From: an uncultured Lachnospiraceae bacterium
Lineage (GTDB): Bacteria; Bacillota; Clostridia; Lachnospirales; Lachnospiraceae
Length of the DNA stretch: 8,173 nt
Assembly (NCBI GenBank): GCA_937910785.1
Contig: CALDLG010000102.1
Span: forward strand, 1-8,173
Direction of reading: 5' to 3'
Within the stretch, counting starts at the first letter, position 1, and each line of letters starts with the position of its first letter. Both the position numbers and the translations under genes were made by a program. Below, in pieces: positions 1 to 6,340 of the stretch. Below the pieces are notes generated by a model. It ran no database searches. It saw only the letters and a program-made list of their open reading frames with translations, and had not been told where the DNA came from.

Positions 1-189
1 CTGCTGTATATGCACTTAAAGAAACTGGAAACGGCGCGGCTTGTTGCAAGCGCAATGGAAATATCGGAAAGCGGCAAGGCGATGAAGTATTATGCACTGG
101 AGGATTTTGAACTGCGGATCACGAAGGAGCTGCTGAACGGACTTTCACAGAACATCGTTATTGAAACACCGTCCAGGGACAGCGAATAG
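1..189 (+). CDS. C-terminal part of an ArsR-like winged-helix transcriptional regulator (5' end outside window)
   Basis: The frame is open from base 1 to TAG at 187-189, giving 62 residues. It begins LLYMHLKKLETARLV, which fits the recognition helix and following turn of an ArsR-type winged helix (usual form: xHLKKLExAGLV). Next comes a charged hairpin with SESGKAMKYYAL, which fits the beta-wing (GKxxYYxL). The remaining residues (FELRITKELLNGL and onward) would be a short C-terminal extension. The N-terminal half is missing, so effector-binding cysteines or other sensor residues cannot be judged. It lies 71 bases upstream of the ABC ATPase on the same strand and probably regulates that transporter; this is inferred from position only. 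A PadR or other winged-helix subfamily is the main alternative. Confidence 0.65.
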   Translation: MLYMHLKKLETARLVASAMEISESGKAMKYYALEDFELRITKELLNGLSQNIVIETPSRDSE

Positions 190-260
190 CCGGAAACGGA
201 TACGCCGTAAAGCCGTAATTCCTGTTTCACAAAGTATATGATAGAAAGGCGGTTATTTTC

Positions 261-1118
261 ATGGAACTGGTTTTAGAGAATGTCACGAAAAAATATAAGG
301 GCAAAACAGCAGTCTGCAATATCAGCACAGTGCTGAAAAACGGTCAGCTTATCGGGCTGATCGGCAAAAACGGTGCGGGAAAGACAACGCTTATGAAAAT
401 GCTGGCTACTATTATAAAGCCTACAAGCGGCCGGATTTTTCTGGATGGACAGGACATGGTAAGAAATCCGGGCATTGCAAGAAACACGATAGGCTATCTG
501 CCGCAGGAGGTTTTCGTGTATCCCAATCTGACAGCTTATGAATACTTGAATTATGTTGCGGCCATAAAAGGGATGAAGAAAAGTGAAGCCATGCATCAGA
601 TAGGGCAGCTGCTTTCGGAGTTCCATTTAGAGAATGTAAAAGATAAGCGGCTGAGCGGTTTTTCCGGCGGCATGAAACAGAGGGTGGGGATCATCAGCGC
701 ATTGCTGGACAGCCCGAAACTGATTATCGCAGATGAACCGACAACAGGGCTGGACCCGGAAGAAAGGATCACTGTGCGTAATATGCTTTCAGAGCTGGCA
801 AAAGAGCGGATTGTGATACTCTCCACCCATATCGTTTCCGATATAGAGGCTGCTGCGTCCAGAATCCTGATGCTGAAAAATGGCAGTCTGATTTTTGACG
901 ATGCACCCCACAGTCTGATCGCCAGGGCGGAAGGATATGTCTGGGAATACACATCGAATTCAGTGCAATACGGCACAAGAGGAATCAGCAGCATGGTGCA
1001 GACAAAGGACGGTATCCATGTAAGGCAGGTCAGCCGTAAAAGTCCGGCAGGAGGGGCTGTCCCCGTAAGCAGTACCCTGGAGGATGCCTGCCTGTTTGCC
1101 CTGGAGGGAGAAGAATGA
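261..1118 (+). CDS. ABC transporter ATP-binding protein (ABC-2 exporter type)
   Basis: This 285-residue protein is the nucleotide-binding subunit of an ABC exporter; it hydrolyses ATP at the inner face of the membrane to drive the permease encoded next. All core motifs are visible: Walker A GKNGAGKTT at residues 35-43, Q-loop glutamine at about 82 (YLPQE), signature LSGFSGGMKQR at 131-141, Walker B LIIADEP at 154-160, D-loop TGLDP at 162-166 and switch histidine at 190 (STHIV). The last ~60 residues form the variable tail common in drug, peptide or lantibiotic exporters of this class. GAAAGG at 244-249 is a reasonable ribosome binding site for the ATG at 261. The stop overlaps the permease start (ATGA), indicating translational coupling. 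The substrate cannot be read from the sequence. Confidence 0.93.
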   Translation: MELVLENVTKKYKGKTAVCNISTVLKNGQLIGLIGKNGAGKTTLMKMLATIIKPTSGRIFLDGQDMVRNPGIARNTIGYLPQEVFVYPNLTAYEYLNYVAAIKGMKKSEAMHQIGQLLSEFHLENVKDKRLSGFSGGMKQRVGIISALLDSPKLIIADEPTTGLDPEERITVRNMLSELAKERIVILSTHIVSDIEAAASRILMLKNGSLIFDDAPHSLIARAEGYVWEYTSNSVQYGTRGISSMVQTKDGIHVRQVSRKSPAGGAVPVSSTLEDACLFALEGEE

Positions 1119-2611
1119 GACCGTACATCATATATCATGTTTTTAAAACAGATTTTTTAGAAAGAACCCGTCGTTTTTCCTTTACGGCCTTATGCGCGGC
1201 TGTCATGTTCCTGACATTTTTTTCCGTTCCGGATGTAAAAGCTCCGTTTGTATCGATTTGCATAGAACCATATATTATCCGTCAGGGCTCTAATGCTACA
1301 TGGATTCCGATTGCCATAGCTTTATGCGGTGGGGTGTTGTTTCCCATTGTTGGCTTCGGCTTTGTGAAAGGAAATATCGGCATGGACAGGAGCAGTGGGT
1401 TCCTTTATGTCTGCCAGTCCATGAACATGAAAAACAGCAGTTATATCATTGGGAAATTCCTGTCAAATCTGCTCATGCTGACAATTATGTGGTTTGCGGC
1501 AATCGTAAGTGCGGCTGTTATGCTCATGTTGAAATTCCCTGACCACGGTCTTGATTTCTGCGAATATATCAGTCCTTTTTTGGGGATTTATCCGGGAATT
1601 GTTTTTGCCGCTGCTTTTGCCGTGATACTGGAAAGCCTGCCCATACATGACAGATTTAAAAACGCAGCCGGGATCATCCTGCTTTTCATTCTGTTTCTGG
1701 TCAGCTATGGGGCCGGTGAATATGGCAGCCCCCTTATCCGGGTTATGGATTACAGTAATTACAGTTGGAATATGGAAAGCATAAATTCTGTCGTGAATCC
1801 GATGATTGGCCATGATGTCCGGGAAACGGGCATCCTTGTACCCGGCGGGATGTTTTCGGAAAGCAATGGGGCAAAAGAGCTTTTCTTTCGTGGTCTGGTA
1901 TGGGACAGCAGCTATTTTGCCGATAAAATGTTTCTGCTTGCAATATGCCTGATGCTGGTGGCAGCCGCTGTTATGGTTTTAGAGAGGACACAGCGGGAGA
2001 AGAAGGACAGGGCGAAATCCGGCAAGGACTGTGTGAAAGCTGCCCATTGTCATTATGTAAACCATTTTGTGTTTGAGCTGAAACTGCTTTTTAAAGGGTT
2101 TCCCAAAGCGGTTTTTATTACAGTCGCAGGCTTGTGGACTTACAGCTTTTTTGCACCGCCAGCATATGTGCAGGGCTATGTATGGGTAATAACGCTGATT
2201 TTCACGATGCCCCTGTTCTCGCAGATAGGATGCAGGGAATATGAATACAATATGGCGGAATACTTTATGACAATCAGATTTTCGCCGGTAAAGCAGGCAT
2301 TGTATTCCTGGCTGTGGGGAGTGTTGATTTTGCTGATGCTTTCCGTTCCTGTTATTTGGAAGATGATATGGCAGCATGAATATTTCCATGCCGCCTGTTA
2401 TGTGGCATTTGCGTTATTTATCCCCGCTGTGGCAGGGTTTTTGGGGGAATTCGCAAAAACAAGGAGAGCCTTTGAAACATTGTTTTTGCTGTTATGCTTT
2501 CTGCTGATCAACATGCCGTCATTTCTGTTGAATGGATATGTGGCGGCTATTATGGGAATAGGAACGGTTATTTGTATTCTGACAGTTTCCGGAAAGAAAA
2601 TAAAAGTTTGA
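1115..2611 (+). CDS. ABC transporter permease, large polytopic membrane protein
   Basis: This 498-residue protein is very hydrophobic, with about twelve likely membrane segments near residues 22-38, 63-84, 113-139, 154-174, 183-200, 271-289, 331-347, 354-372, 397-415, 424-443, 452-471 and 473-491. Two groups are separated by a large loop (about 201-270, probably extracytoplasmic) and a basic cytoplasmic stretch (about 291-311, rich in K and R). This fits a fused-half ABC-2-like permease. The start overlaps the ATPase stop by 4 bases, and GGAGGGAG at 1103-1110 is a strong ribosome binding site, so the two proteins should be made together and form one transporter. I do not recognise the specific subfamily or cargo; export of a peptide, antibiotic or lipid is typical of such pairs but is inference here. 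Confidence 0.85.
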   Translation: MRPYIIYHVFKTDFLERTRRFSFTALCAAVMFLTFFSVPDVKAPFVSICIEPYIIRQGSNATWIPIAIALCGGVLFPIVGFGFVKGNIGMDRSSGFLYVCQSMNMKNSSYIIGKFLSNLLMLTIMWFAAIVSAAVMLMLKFPDHGLDFCEYISPFLGIYPGIVFAAAFAVILESLPIHDRFKNAAGIILLFILFLVSYGAGEYGSPLIRVMDYSNYSWNMESINSVVNPMIGHDVRETGILVPGGMFSESNGAKELFFRGLVWDSSYFADKMFLLAICLMLVAAAVMVLERTQREKKDRAKSGKDCVKAAHCHYVNHFVFELKLLFKGFPKAVFITVAGLWTYSFFAPPAYVQGYVWVITLIFTMPLFSQIGCREYEYNMAEYFMTIRFSPVKQALYSWLWGVLILLMLSVPVIWKMIWQHEYFHAACYVAFALFIPAVAGFLGEFAKTRRAFETLFLLLCFLLINMPSFLLNGYVAAIMGIGTVICILTVSGKKIKV

Positions 2612-2671
2612 ACAGGAAGGCTATATAACGAAAAGATGTATGATATTCGTTTTATGCACCGCCTGCATTGA

Positions 2672-3115
2672 AAAGCTTTTTCACAAAATGAAAATCAGAG
2701 TATTCTGATTCATGACATAAAGATGCATCTTCAATCTATCAAATTACTGAATGAAAAAGATGCACCTGATAAAATAAATGCTTATATGCAACAGCTTTTG
2801 GAATCTTCCGGCTTAAAAGAAACCGCAAAAACCTGCGATAATGAAATGCTGATGGAAATCCTTACCCATGCGTCTTTCTATGGGGGATGGCCGAAAGCGT
2901 GGGCTGCTTGCCGCATGGCAAAGGCGGGCTGGGCGGAAGAGACAGAGGACGATGCAAGGAAGCAGCATGAAAACACCATGATCTTTCCGATTGGTGTGCC
3001 CAATGACGGGTTTGCACAGTATTTTATCGGGCAGAGTTATCTTGCGCCTCTTTCTGCTTCTCAGGTTGGTATTTTGGATATTTTGGAAGTGAAATTGGGA
3101 AGTGAATTGGGATAG
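2672..3115 (+). pseudogene. Mosaic relic: GHKL sensor-kinase histidine-box fragment fused to CMD-domain and cupin fragments
   Basis: One frame runs from just after a TGA (2669-2671) to TAG at 3113-3115. Codons from about 2687 read NENQSILIHDIKMHLQSI, matching the histidine-box region of AgrC-like GHKL sensor kinases; the candidate phospho-acceptor histidine is at 2711-2713, upstream of the first ATG (2723), and the ATPase domain is absent. At about 2840-2857 the match switches to MEILTHASFYGGWPKAWAA, the end of a carboxymuconolactone-decarboxylase (CMD) domain. From 2966 it reads as the start of a cupin (FPIGVPNDGFAQYFIGQSYL). Cupin similarity ends at about 3073, before the metal-binding histidines. 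The last ~14 codons match nothing I know. No ribosome binding site precedes the ATG at 2723. I infer an inactive join of two or more deleted genes. Confidence 0.7.
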
Positions 3116-3131
3116 TGATTGTCGCGCGGCC

Positions 3132-3163
3132 TTTCGTTACCGAAAAGTAGTCGTTTCGTTACC
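3132..3163. repeat. Pair of 10-bp direct repeats with 22-bp period
   Basis: TTTCGTTACC occurs at 3132-3141 and again at 3154-3163, start to start 22 bp, about two helical turns. It lies in non-coding scar sequence between the mosaic relic and the next relic. It could be a residual binding site or recombination debris. Confidence 0.4.
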
Positions 3164-3198
3164 TTCACCCCAAAAAAGAAAAAATTCTGCCGATATAA

Positions 3199-3372
3199 AA
3201 GAAAGATACTTATCTTTCGGTAAAAGTCTTTGCATCCGTCGGGTGGAATGCGCCGGAACAAGTGAAGCAGGCATGGCTGGAGGCGGCAAAGGAAACGGAT
3301 ACCGCATTTCAATTCCGGCAACCTGTATTTCGAGATGTGAGGCGGTGGCTGTTGCGTTTGGCGATGCACTGA
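3199..3372 (+). pseudogene. Relic of an unidentified protein
   Basis: After a TAA at 3196-3198 a frame reads KKDTYLSVKVFASVGWNAP, then EQVKQAWLEAAKETDTAF, and ends at TGA 3370-3372. The segment SVGWNAPEQVKQAWLEAAKET looks like real coding sequence: it has an amphipathic, acidic/aromatic composition, and I associate such a motif with clostridial proteins of unknown function often found near genes like the one at 3424. There is no credible start codon or ribosome binding site, and the downstream part becomes arginine- and tryptophan-rich, which suggests a frameshift after about 3300. I read it as the eroded remains of a gene that once preceded the hypothetical gene at 3424. An overlapping +1-shifted frame (3102-3434) is open but looks non-biological in its first half. 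Confidence 0.35.
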
Positions 3373-3423
3373 ATTTGGAATGGCATAAATCAACAGGGTT
3401 AATTAAAAAAGGAGTATGTTTTT

Positions 3424-4155
3424 ATGAATATTAAAATGAATCATTATATGAATCAGGCATCCTATACGGCGGCAGCAGGCGAAAGAACGTCAGAGTCTTA
3501 TGCTGGCGGCACAATTAAGAGTGGAGAGAAGTCCTGCGCAAACAGGGATACCGTAGCAATTTCCGTAGCAGGACAGCAGTTTTTCGCTGAACGAATGAAA
3601 TCAGGTACGGATATGGGATTGATACGTTTAGGTTCTGATTTAGATGAGTTCAGAAACGCTTTGCGCTCGATGAATGAAAGCCTTCCTGTTAGTTGGAAGG
3701 CAATGGTTGACCCGTACAATACGATTACCAATCTGGCTAAAATGGAATCCCGCCTTAAACAGTTGATGGACCCGGCGGCTTCTCATAATGATGAAGATAT
3801 GGAGAAGGTCGCAGAGGCTTACGCAAAGGAAAAGATTGATGCATTGATAGAAAAGAAAAAAGCAATGATTGCTGACGGAACGGCAAAAACTCCGGCCGGG
3901 GAGTACGAAGAATATAAAACCGCATATGATGCTTACCATTCGGAAAACGGCAGAAGTCTGATTGCAAAGATGACAGGAGATACAAAGAAAGCGTATTGCA
4001 TATACGCAAGCATTATTGACGGAACGAAAATAACAATGGAAGACGAAGAGTTTCTTATCTTACATAATCGTACAATGTACAGAGCCGCAAAAGACGAATA
4101 TATTCGTAAAACCGAAGAACCTTATCATGCAATGAATGGTGTTCCTTTAAAATAG
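3424..4155 (+). CDS. Conserved-looking hypothetical protein, 243 residues
   Basis: I do not recognise the family with confidence. The start is well supported: AAAAAAGGAG at 3405-3414 lies 9 bases before the ATG. The protein has no signal peptide or membrane segment. The first ~45 residues are polar and low-complexity, ending in NRDTVAISVAGQQF; a DTVxISxxG motif after a disordered N-terminus is seen in several clostridial cytoplasmic proteins of unknown function and in flagellar anti-sigma-like proteins. Residues 65-240 are predicted to be helical, charged and rich in K/E (for example YAKEKIDALIEKKKAMIADG at 137-156), with a possible coiled coil. The frame is intact and uses ordinary codons, so it may be functional although both flanks are degraded. 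A role as a regulatory or scaffold protein would be a guess. Confidence 0.7.
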   Translation: MNIKMNHYMNQASYTAAAGERTSESYAGGTIKSGEKSCANRDTVAISVAGQQFFAERMKSGTDMGLIRLGSDLDEFRNALRSMNESLPVSWKAMVDPYNTITNLAKMESRLKQLMDPAASHNDEDMEKVAEAYAKEKIDALIEKKKAMIADGTAKTPAGEYEEYKTAYDAYHSENGRSLIAKMTGDTKKAYCIYASIIDGTKITMEDEEFLILHNRTMYRAAKDEYIRKTEEPYHAMNGVPLK

Positions 4156-4522
4156 CAATATGAGGAAAGGGAATATTAAAGAGGTTGCATAGATGCTGTT
4201 GACACCGGGCAGCTTTGTCATACGGTCTGTTGCAATTTGTTCGCTGAGATATTGTAGGATATAAGCCCCTGATTACTCATTTGTGAAACCGGATGGGGCA
4301 GCAACGGCGGGCCAGGCCCGTTTATATCTTTTTTCTGTTTTTATTGCAGCATATTGTGTTCTGCTTTTGCAGAAAAAACAGATAGTTTTTCTCAGCAATA
4401 TGACGATATGTCACTATAATATGCTGAAACAGCTAAATCAACAGGCGGCGTATTAAGGCGGATGAATATTTTGGGTGAAAGATATCCCATTATTATAAAA
4501 TGAGATATTTATTTGACTTTCA
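4156..4522. other. Gene-free stretch with relics and hairpins
   Basis: No convincing gene was found. On the minus strand, about 4141-4275, an open stretch of about 45 codons reads AYILQYLSEQIATDRMTKLP followed by GVNSIYATS; it looks like genuine protein sequence but is bounded by stops on both sides, and I cannot assign it. A strong terminator-like hairpin is at 4308-4334 (listed separately). Further on there are a perfect 6-bp hairpin with a TTTT loop (4359-4374), a 7-bp inverted repeat AGAAAAA/TTTTTCT (4371-4392), and a 9-bp inverted pair CAGCATATT/AATATGCTG (4347-4355 and 4418-4426). TATAAT at 4415-4420 is a possible -10 box without a good -35. Confidence 0.5.
4308..4334 (+). terminator. 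Rho-independent terminator
   Basis: CGGGC at 4308-4312 pairs with GCCCG at 4316-4320 around a 3-base CAG loop, followed by TTTATATCTTTTTT. It lies about 150 bases past the stop of the hypothetical gene at 3424-4155, so it could end that transcript. Confidence 0.65.
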
Positions 4523-4568
4523 AATCTTACATATGTAATATTATAGAAAATATTACATATGTAAGATT
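4513..4568 (+). promoter_or_regulatory. Orphan promoter covered by a perfect 20-bp inverted repeat with two nested operators
   Basis: AATCTTACATATGTAATATT at 4523-4542 is repeated exactly inverted at 4549-4568, with a 6-base spacer (ATAGAA). Each arm contains the self-palindrome TTACATATGTAA (4527-4538 and 4553-4564), centres 26 bp apart. A -35-like TTGACT at 4513-4518 and a -10-like TAATAT at 4536-4541 are 17 bp apart, so the first palindrome overlaps the promoter core. This is the layout of a MarR- or TetR-type repressor site. No intact gene follows: only an 11-codon ATG frame without a ribosome binding site (4576-4611), then the DUF6070-type fragment. The regulated gene was probably deleted. 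A stable RNA hairpin is another possible role. Confidence 0.6.
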
Positions 4569-4618
4569 AAAAACAATGATGATAAGAATATTGAAGCGGG
4601 GCAGGGGATAAATGCAAC

Positions 4619-4891
4619 TGGCAGATAATGGAATTTTGTAAGGCGGTGGAGGAAAAGGAAAATGTCAGGCTCACAATTATAGTGATTCTGGAGTCTGGCT
4701 TTCGGAAGTTTGATCTGGAAACAGAGGACGGTAAAGTAAATGTCGTCAGAGGGTATTACCAATATGACCGGAATAGACAACTGCAAAACAGAAATACGGT
4801 TAGCTATAAACAGAACAATATTTTTCTTGTTGATTGGGATGAGGAAGATGTTGGCGATTTGGATTTTTATGATATATTTGATCATTTTTTT
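4619..4891 (+). pseudogene. N-terminal/central fragment of a DUF6070-type protein, interrupted at 4891
   Basis: The frame (open from after TGA 4592-4594) reads WQIMEFCKAVEEKENVRLT, then an ESGFRKFDLETEDGK segment and VNVVRGYYQYDRN, then NNIFLVDWDEEDVGDLDFYD up to IFDHFF at 4889-4891. I recognise this as the style of clostridial DUF6070-type proteins (function unknown); the family name is from memory. The join around SYKQNN (4802-4819) appears to skip about 60 residues of the usual protein, an in-frame internal deletion. After IFDHFF the sequence becomes AT-rich and the encoded residues (KKNLKNAVLSFLLRF) are unlike the family. There is no start with a ribosome binding site, so the N-terminus and any lipoprotein signal are also lost. 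The rest of the gene appears to resume at 6341. Confidence 0.5.
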
Positions 4892-4955
4892 CATAAGAAA
4901 AATCTTAAAAACGCTGTTTTATCTTTCCTTTTGCGTTTTATTGACTTTATAAATC

Positions 4956-4991
4956 TTGACAATTTCCCCAAATACTGTATAATACAGTATT
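4956..4991 (+). promoter_or_regulatory. padR-type promoter with 21-bp palindromic operator over the -10 box
   Basis: TTGACA at 4956-4961 and TATAAT at 4978-4983 are separated by 16 bp, a near-consensus vegetative promoter. The arms AATACTGTAT (4971-4980) and ATACAGTATT (4982-4991) form a perfect palindrome around base 4981 and fully cover the -10 box. ATACTGTAT/ATACAGTAT is the style of site bound by small PadR repressors, so autorepression by the downstream gene is likely. The ribosome binding site GGAGGTG is at 5007-5013. Confidence 0.8.
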
Positions 4992-5017
4992 GGATAATAC
5001 AACTATGGAGGTGAATT

Positions 5018-5578
5018 ATGTCTACGATTGATTTAATCATTTTAGGCTCATTATGCCAAAGCCCAAAAAGTGCGTATGACTTACAAAAGCAGATTGAATC
5101 CCGAAACTTGTCAAGGTGGATAAAAATCGGTTCATTTACTGTTTACAAAAAAGTGGTTCAATACGAAAACAAAGGATATGTTATTAGCGAAACTGTTAAA
5201 AACGGAAATATGCCCGAAAAAACAATATACACAATAACACCAAAGGGAAAAGAAGTCTTTAAAGAATTGATGACTAAATTTTCTTTAGCCGAAACAAGAG
5301 TGTTTTTGGATTTTAATGCTGTTATTGTGAACATGGCTTTGATTAACGAGAGCTTCGCGAATGAATGTATTGCAAATATTAAAAATAGTATTCAAAACAC
5401 CAAAATGCAGATTATGGAGCAATTACCCACGTATAAAGACATTCCACTATTTGGGCGAGCTATATTGGAACAACAATTTATGCTTTTAGAAACATTAGAA
5501 AAGTGGGAAGAAAATTTTGAAAAAAAATTAGCAAAAGAAAGGGAAAAGAATGAATATGATATATTTTATATTTCTTAA
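5018..5578 (+). CDS. PadR family transcriptional regulator
   Basis: This 186-residue protein has the PadR layout: an N-terminal winged helix (about 1-80) and a helical dimerisation domain (about 85-175). Diagnostic stretches are LIILGSLCQSPKSAYDLQKQ (7-26), GSFTVYKKVVQYENKGYV (38-55), and the wing with KTIYTITPKGKEVF (68-81). The C-terminal helices (EQLPTYKDIPLFGRAILEQQ at 134-153) fit the longer, Vir-type PadR subgroup. GGAGGTG just upstream supports the ATG at 5018. It probably represses its own promoter through the palindrome over the -10 box and releases it when bound by a small molecule or under membrane stress, as known for the family. Its 3' end overlaps the membrane protein gene by 29 bases, so the two are co-transcribed. 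The gene is AT-rich compared with the flanks, suggesting recent acquisition. Confidence 0.92.
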   Translation: MSTIDLIILGSLCQSPKSAYDLQKQIESRNLSRWIKIGSFTVYKKVVQYENKGYVISETVKNGNMPEKTIYTITPKGKEVFKELMTKFSLAETRVFLDFNAVIVNMALINESFANECIANIKNSIQNTKMQIMEQLPTYKDIPLFGRAILEQQFMLLETLEKWEENFEKKLAKEREKNEYDIFYIS

Positions 5579-6035
5579 TTTGGTGATATATTTACCATTT
5601 CACTTATTTGAGGAAGCTATTGGCGATTTCCCTAAATGGATGTATGAGCATAAATGGTTGCCCTATCATATGACACATGGTCACTGGATGGCAAACAATT
5701 TGTTTATTTATTATCCCATGCTTCTTATATCAATTTTTCTATTTGTGTTCAATAATAGGTTGGTATGTTTTGGAGTGGCAATTCTTATATGGGGAATAAT
5801 AAATTTTGGAGACCATTTTTTCTATACAATCAAAGACAGAAAAATATCTCCGGGGTTAATAACTGGAATACTTTTTCTTGTTAATTCGGTTTTGGGATTA
5901 AGAAATTATTTTTTGTCAGATTCCTTTTCTGTATATCAGTTGATAATAGGAGTTTTGATTGGCGGTGTGTTATTTGGTTTGCCTATGGGCTTATGTGTTG
6001 TTTTTTATAAGTTTTTTGATAAGTATATCAAATAA
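5550..6035 (+). CDS. HXXEE-motif integral membrane protein
   Basis: This 161-residue protein has about five membrane segments (near residues 4-20, 51-68, 71-88, 103-117 and 131-152). It carries H18-L-F-E21-E22 at the end of the first segment, the motif that names the HXXEE family (function unknown). It also has the family-like NFGDH (85-89) and SPGLITG (100-106) downstream, so histidine and acidic residues would face each other in the membrane, possibly as a metal or catalytic site; that is inference. ATG 5550 follows AAAGGGA (5538-5544) by 5 bases; ATG 5556 is an alternative. The start lies within the end of the PadR gene, so expression is coupled, and this protein is the probable effector of that regulator. 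Length is typical for the family and the frame is intact. Confidence 0.8.
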   Translation: MNMIYFIFLNLVIYLPFHLFEEAIGDFPKWMYEHKWLPYHMTHGHWMANNLFIYYPMLLISIFLFVFNNRLVCFGVAILIWGIINFGDHFFYTIKDRKISPGLITGILFLVNSVLGLRNYFLSDSFSVYQLIIGVLIGGVLFGLPMGLCVVFYKFFDKYIK

Positions 6036-6071
6036 ATGTTTAAAATGTAATCTTTAACTATATAATGCCCC

Positions 6072-6266
6072 ATGTGGGAGAAAGGGGAAATTTTCTATGA
6101 CTTGCACAGAAGTGAGGAACTCACCCCTACCCTGCTGCGAGAGTTTGTGGAGAAGATAGTCGTCCACGAATCGGAAGCCCTTGACGGGAAACGCCGGGGG
6201 AAGCTCCGCAGACAGGAAATCGAAATCTATTACTCTTTTGTCGGCAAGGTAGAACTGCCCGACTAA
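6072..6266 (+). pseudogene. C-terminal remnant of a large serine recombinase (DUF4368-like tail)
   Basis: From codon 15 (about 6114) the frame reads EELTPTLLREFVEKIVVHES, then EALDGKRRGKLRRQEIEIYY and SFVGKVELPD before TAA at 6264-6266. This is the characteristic extreme C-terminus of large serine site-specific recombinases of clostridial conjugative and mobilisable elements. Full proteins of this class are about 500-560 residues with an N-terminal catalytic serine domain; here only about 50 residues remain. The first 14 codons (MWEKGEIFYDLHRS) do not match and must come from other DNA joined at about 6110. No ribosome binding site supports the ATG. In such elements the recombinase gene lies at one end, so this remnant marks the right end of the AT-rich insertion. 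The higher GC of this piece compared with the PadR/HXXEE genes shows it is a separate patch. Confidence 0.85.
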
Positions 6267-6278
6267 AGCCCGACCCGT

Positions 6279-6293
6279 CCGGCAGTCAGCCGG
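6279..6293. repeat. Short GC-rich hairpin after the recombinase tail
   Basis: CCGGC (6279-6283) pairs with GCCGG (6289-6293) around AGTCA. A run of six T begins about 15 bases later (6309-6314), too far for a classic terminator. It may be part of the end of the mobile element. Confidence 0.4.
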
Positions 6294-6340
6294 ATAGGAA
6301 CGGCAAAATTTTTTACACTTCTTTTACTTCTTTATATCAC

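Noticed and set aside
273..1138. Minus-strand open frames opposite the ABC ATPase.
   Set aside because: They are complementary-strand shadows of a clearly coding gene, with no ribosome binding site or known motif.
2627..2653. Weak inverted repeat AACGAA/TTCGTT followed by TTT after the permease stop, as a terminator.
   Set aside because: Six-base AT-rich stem with a 13-base loop and only a short T run; too weak to call.
2693..2710. Inverted repeat AATCAGA-GTAT-TCTGATT just upstream of ATG 2723, as an operator or terminator.
   Set aside because: It lies inside the kinase-like coding frame (NQSILI), so it is probably a chance of codon use.
3061..3393. Minus-strand open frame of 110 codons.
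   Set aside because: Composition is non-biological and it overlaps scar sequence and plus-strand relics; no start signal.
4421..4456. Short frame MLKQLNQQAAY resembling the N-terminus of large serine recombinases.
   Set aside because: Eleven codons then a stop; the catalytic motif is absent, so chance cannot be excluded.
6072..6113. MWEKGEIFYDL resembling the start of a MazF/PemK toxin (RGEIFYADL).
   Set aside because: Only about eight residues match, with no continuation; it is fused to a recombinase tail.
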